A stretch of DNA of 59,823 nucleotides from Oscillibacter sp. (lineage in GTDB: Bacteria; Bacillota; Clostridia; Oscillospirales; Oscillospiraceae): positions 1-59,823 of the forward strand of contig JAAWGR010000009.1 in the NCBI GenBank assembly GCA_022795445.1. Reading direction: 5' to 3'. Within the stretch, counting starts at the first letter, position 1, and every line of letters begins with the position of its first letter. Position numbers and translations under genes: made by a program. The notes under the pieces were generated by a model. That model made no database searches. It had not been told where the DNA came from and worked only from the letters and a program-made list of their open reading frames with translations. Shown here in pieces: positions 59,628 through 59,823 of the stretch.

Positions 59628-59823
59628 TTATTTCGCAGCCTTGGCGGCGCGGATAGCCTCAGTGAGCATGGGGGTGACCTTGAACAGGTCGCCGCAGATG
59701 CCATAGTCTGCGATCTCGAAGATCGGGGCGGTGTCGTTCTTGTTCACGGCGATGATGCACTCGCTGTCCTGCATACCGGCCTTGTGCTGAATCGCGCCGG
59801 AAATGCCAAGAGCCACATACACC
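59628..59823 (-). CDS. etfA: Electron transfer flavoprotein alpha subunit, C-terminal end (partial)
   Basis: Only the last 64 or so residues are in the window; the gene continues past 59823. [36 protein letters not shown] and [10 protein letters not shown] are the FAD-binding C-terminal signature of EtfA. Etf proteins pass electrons from dehydrogenases, including bifurcating acyl-CoA dehydrogenases in butyrate-forming Clostridia. etfB and a dehydrogenase are expected just outside the window. Confidence 0.93.
   Translation of the reverse strand, partial: VYVALGISGAIQHKAGMQDSECIIAVNKNDTAPIFEIADYGICGDLFKVTPMLTEAIRAAKAAK

Overview
The window reads as chromosome of a Gram-positive anaerobe of the class Clostridia, most likely family Oscillospiraceae. 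This is inferred from AGGAGG-type ribosome binding sites, YlmH, XpaC, DUF896, the acetylase branch of lysine synthesis (dapH), type II pantothenate kinase, S-layer-type domains, GHKL/LytTR two-component systems, and ferredoxin- and Etf-linked amino-acid metabolism. I saw no rRNA, tRNA, CRISPR array, complete insertion sequence or complete prophage.

Layout. 1-4380: ABC exporter, ylmH and small conserved genes. 4400-7320: lysine/diaminopimelate genes (M20 amidohydrolase, dapB, dapH). 7318-12810: a LytTR/GHKL two-component system divergent from a peptide-type ABC transporter. 12870-14562: a SUKH-like protein and pantothenate kinase. 15043-19344: purA, purB, lspA and a pseudouridine synthase. 19314-22878: lipoproteins and a LytTR/DUF3021 pair. 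22902-26994: psuG, an HTH-fused psuK, DUF1294 and two mgtC-type genes. 27363-31008: an SLH protein, a glycerol-dehydrogenase-type enzyme and an SDR.

31059-43801 is an accessory zone full of decay: a MATE transporter tail, a low-GC segment with an XRE regulator and a frameshifted lipoprotein, Tn916-type integrase and excisionase remnants, a broken ABC permease, a collapsed two-component system and a shattered serine recombinase. Intact genes lie among them (hybrid histidine kinase, HAD phosphatase, tyrosine phosphatase, ECF sigma/anti-sigma).

43938-59823, all on the minus strand, is the most interesting part. It holds a putative coenzyme-B12 carbon-skeleton mutase made of two paralogous TIM-barrel subunits (only one with a B12 domain) flanking a GlmL-type reactivase. 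An SDR dehydrogenase and an NhaC-type antiporter lie upstream, with a LysR regulator beyond them. Further upstream come a DUF362 iron-sulfur protein, an aminotransferase, a four-subunit 2-oxoacid:ferredoxin oxidoreductase, glutamate dehydrogenase and the end of etfA. Together these look like an amino- or hydroxy-acid fermentation region whose mutase substrate is unknown.

Three copies of a structured intergenic repeat (1-122, 14642-14829, 27066-27269), with stems that change sequence but stay paired, precede major transcription units.
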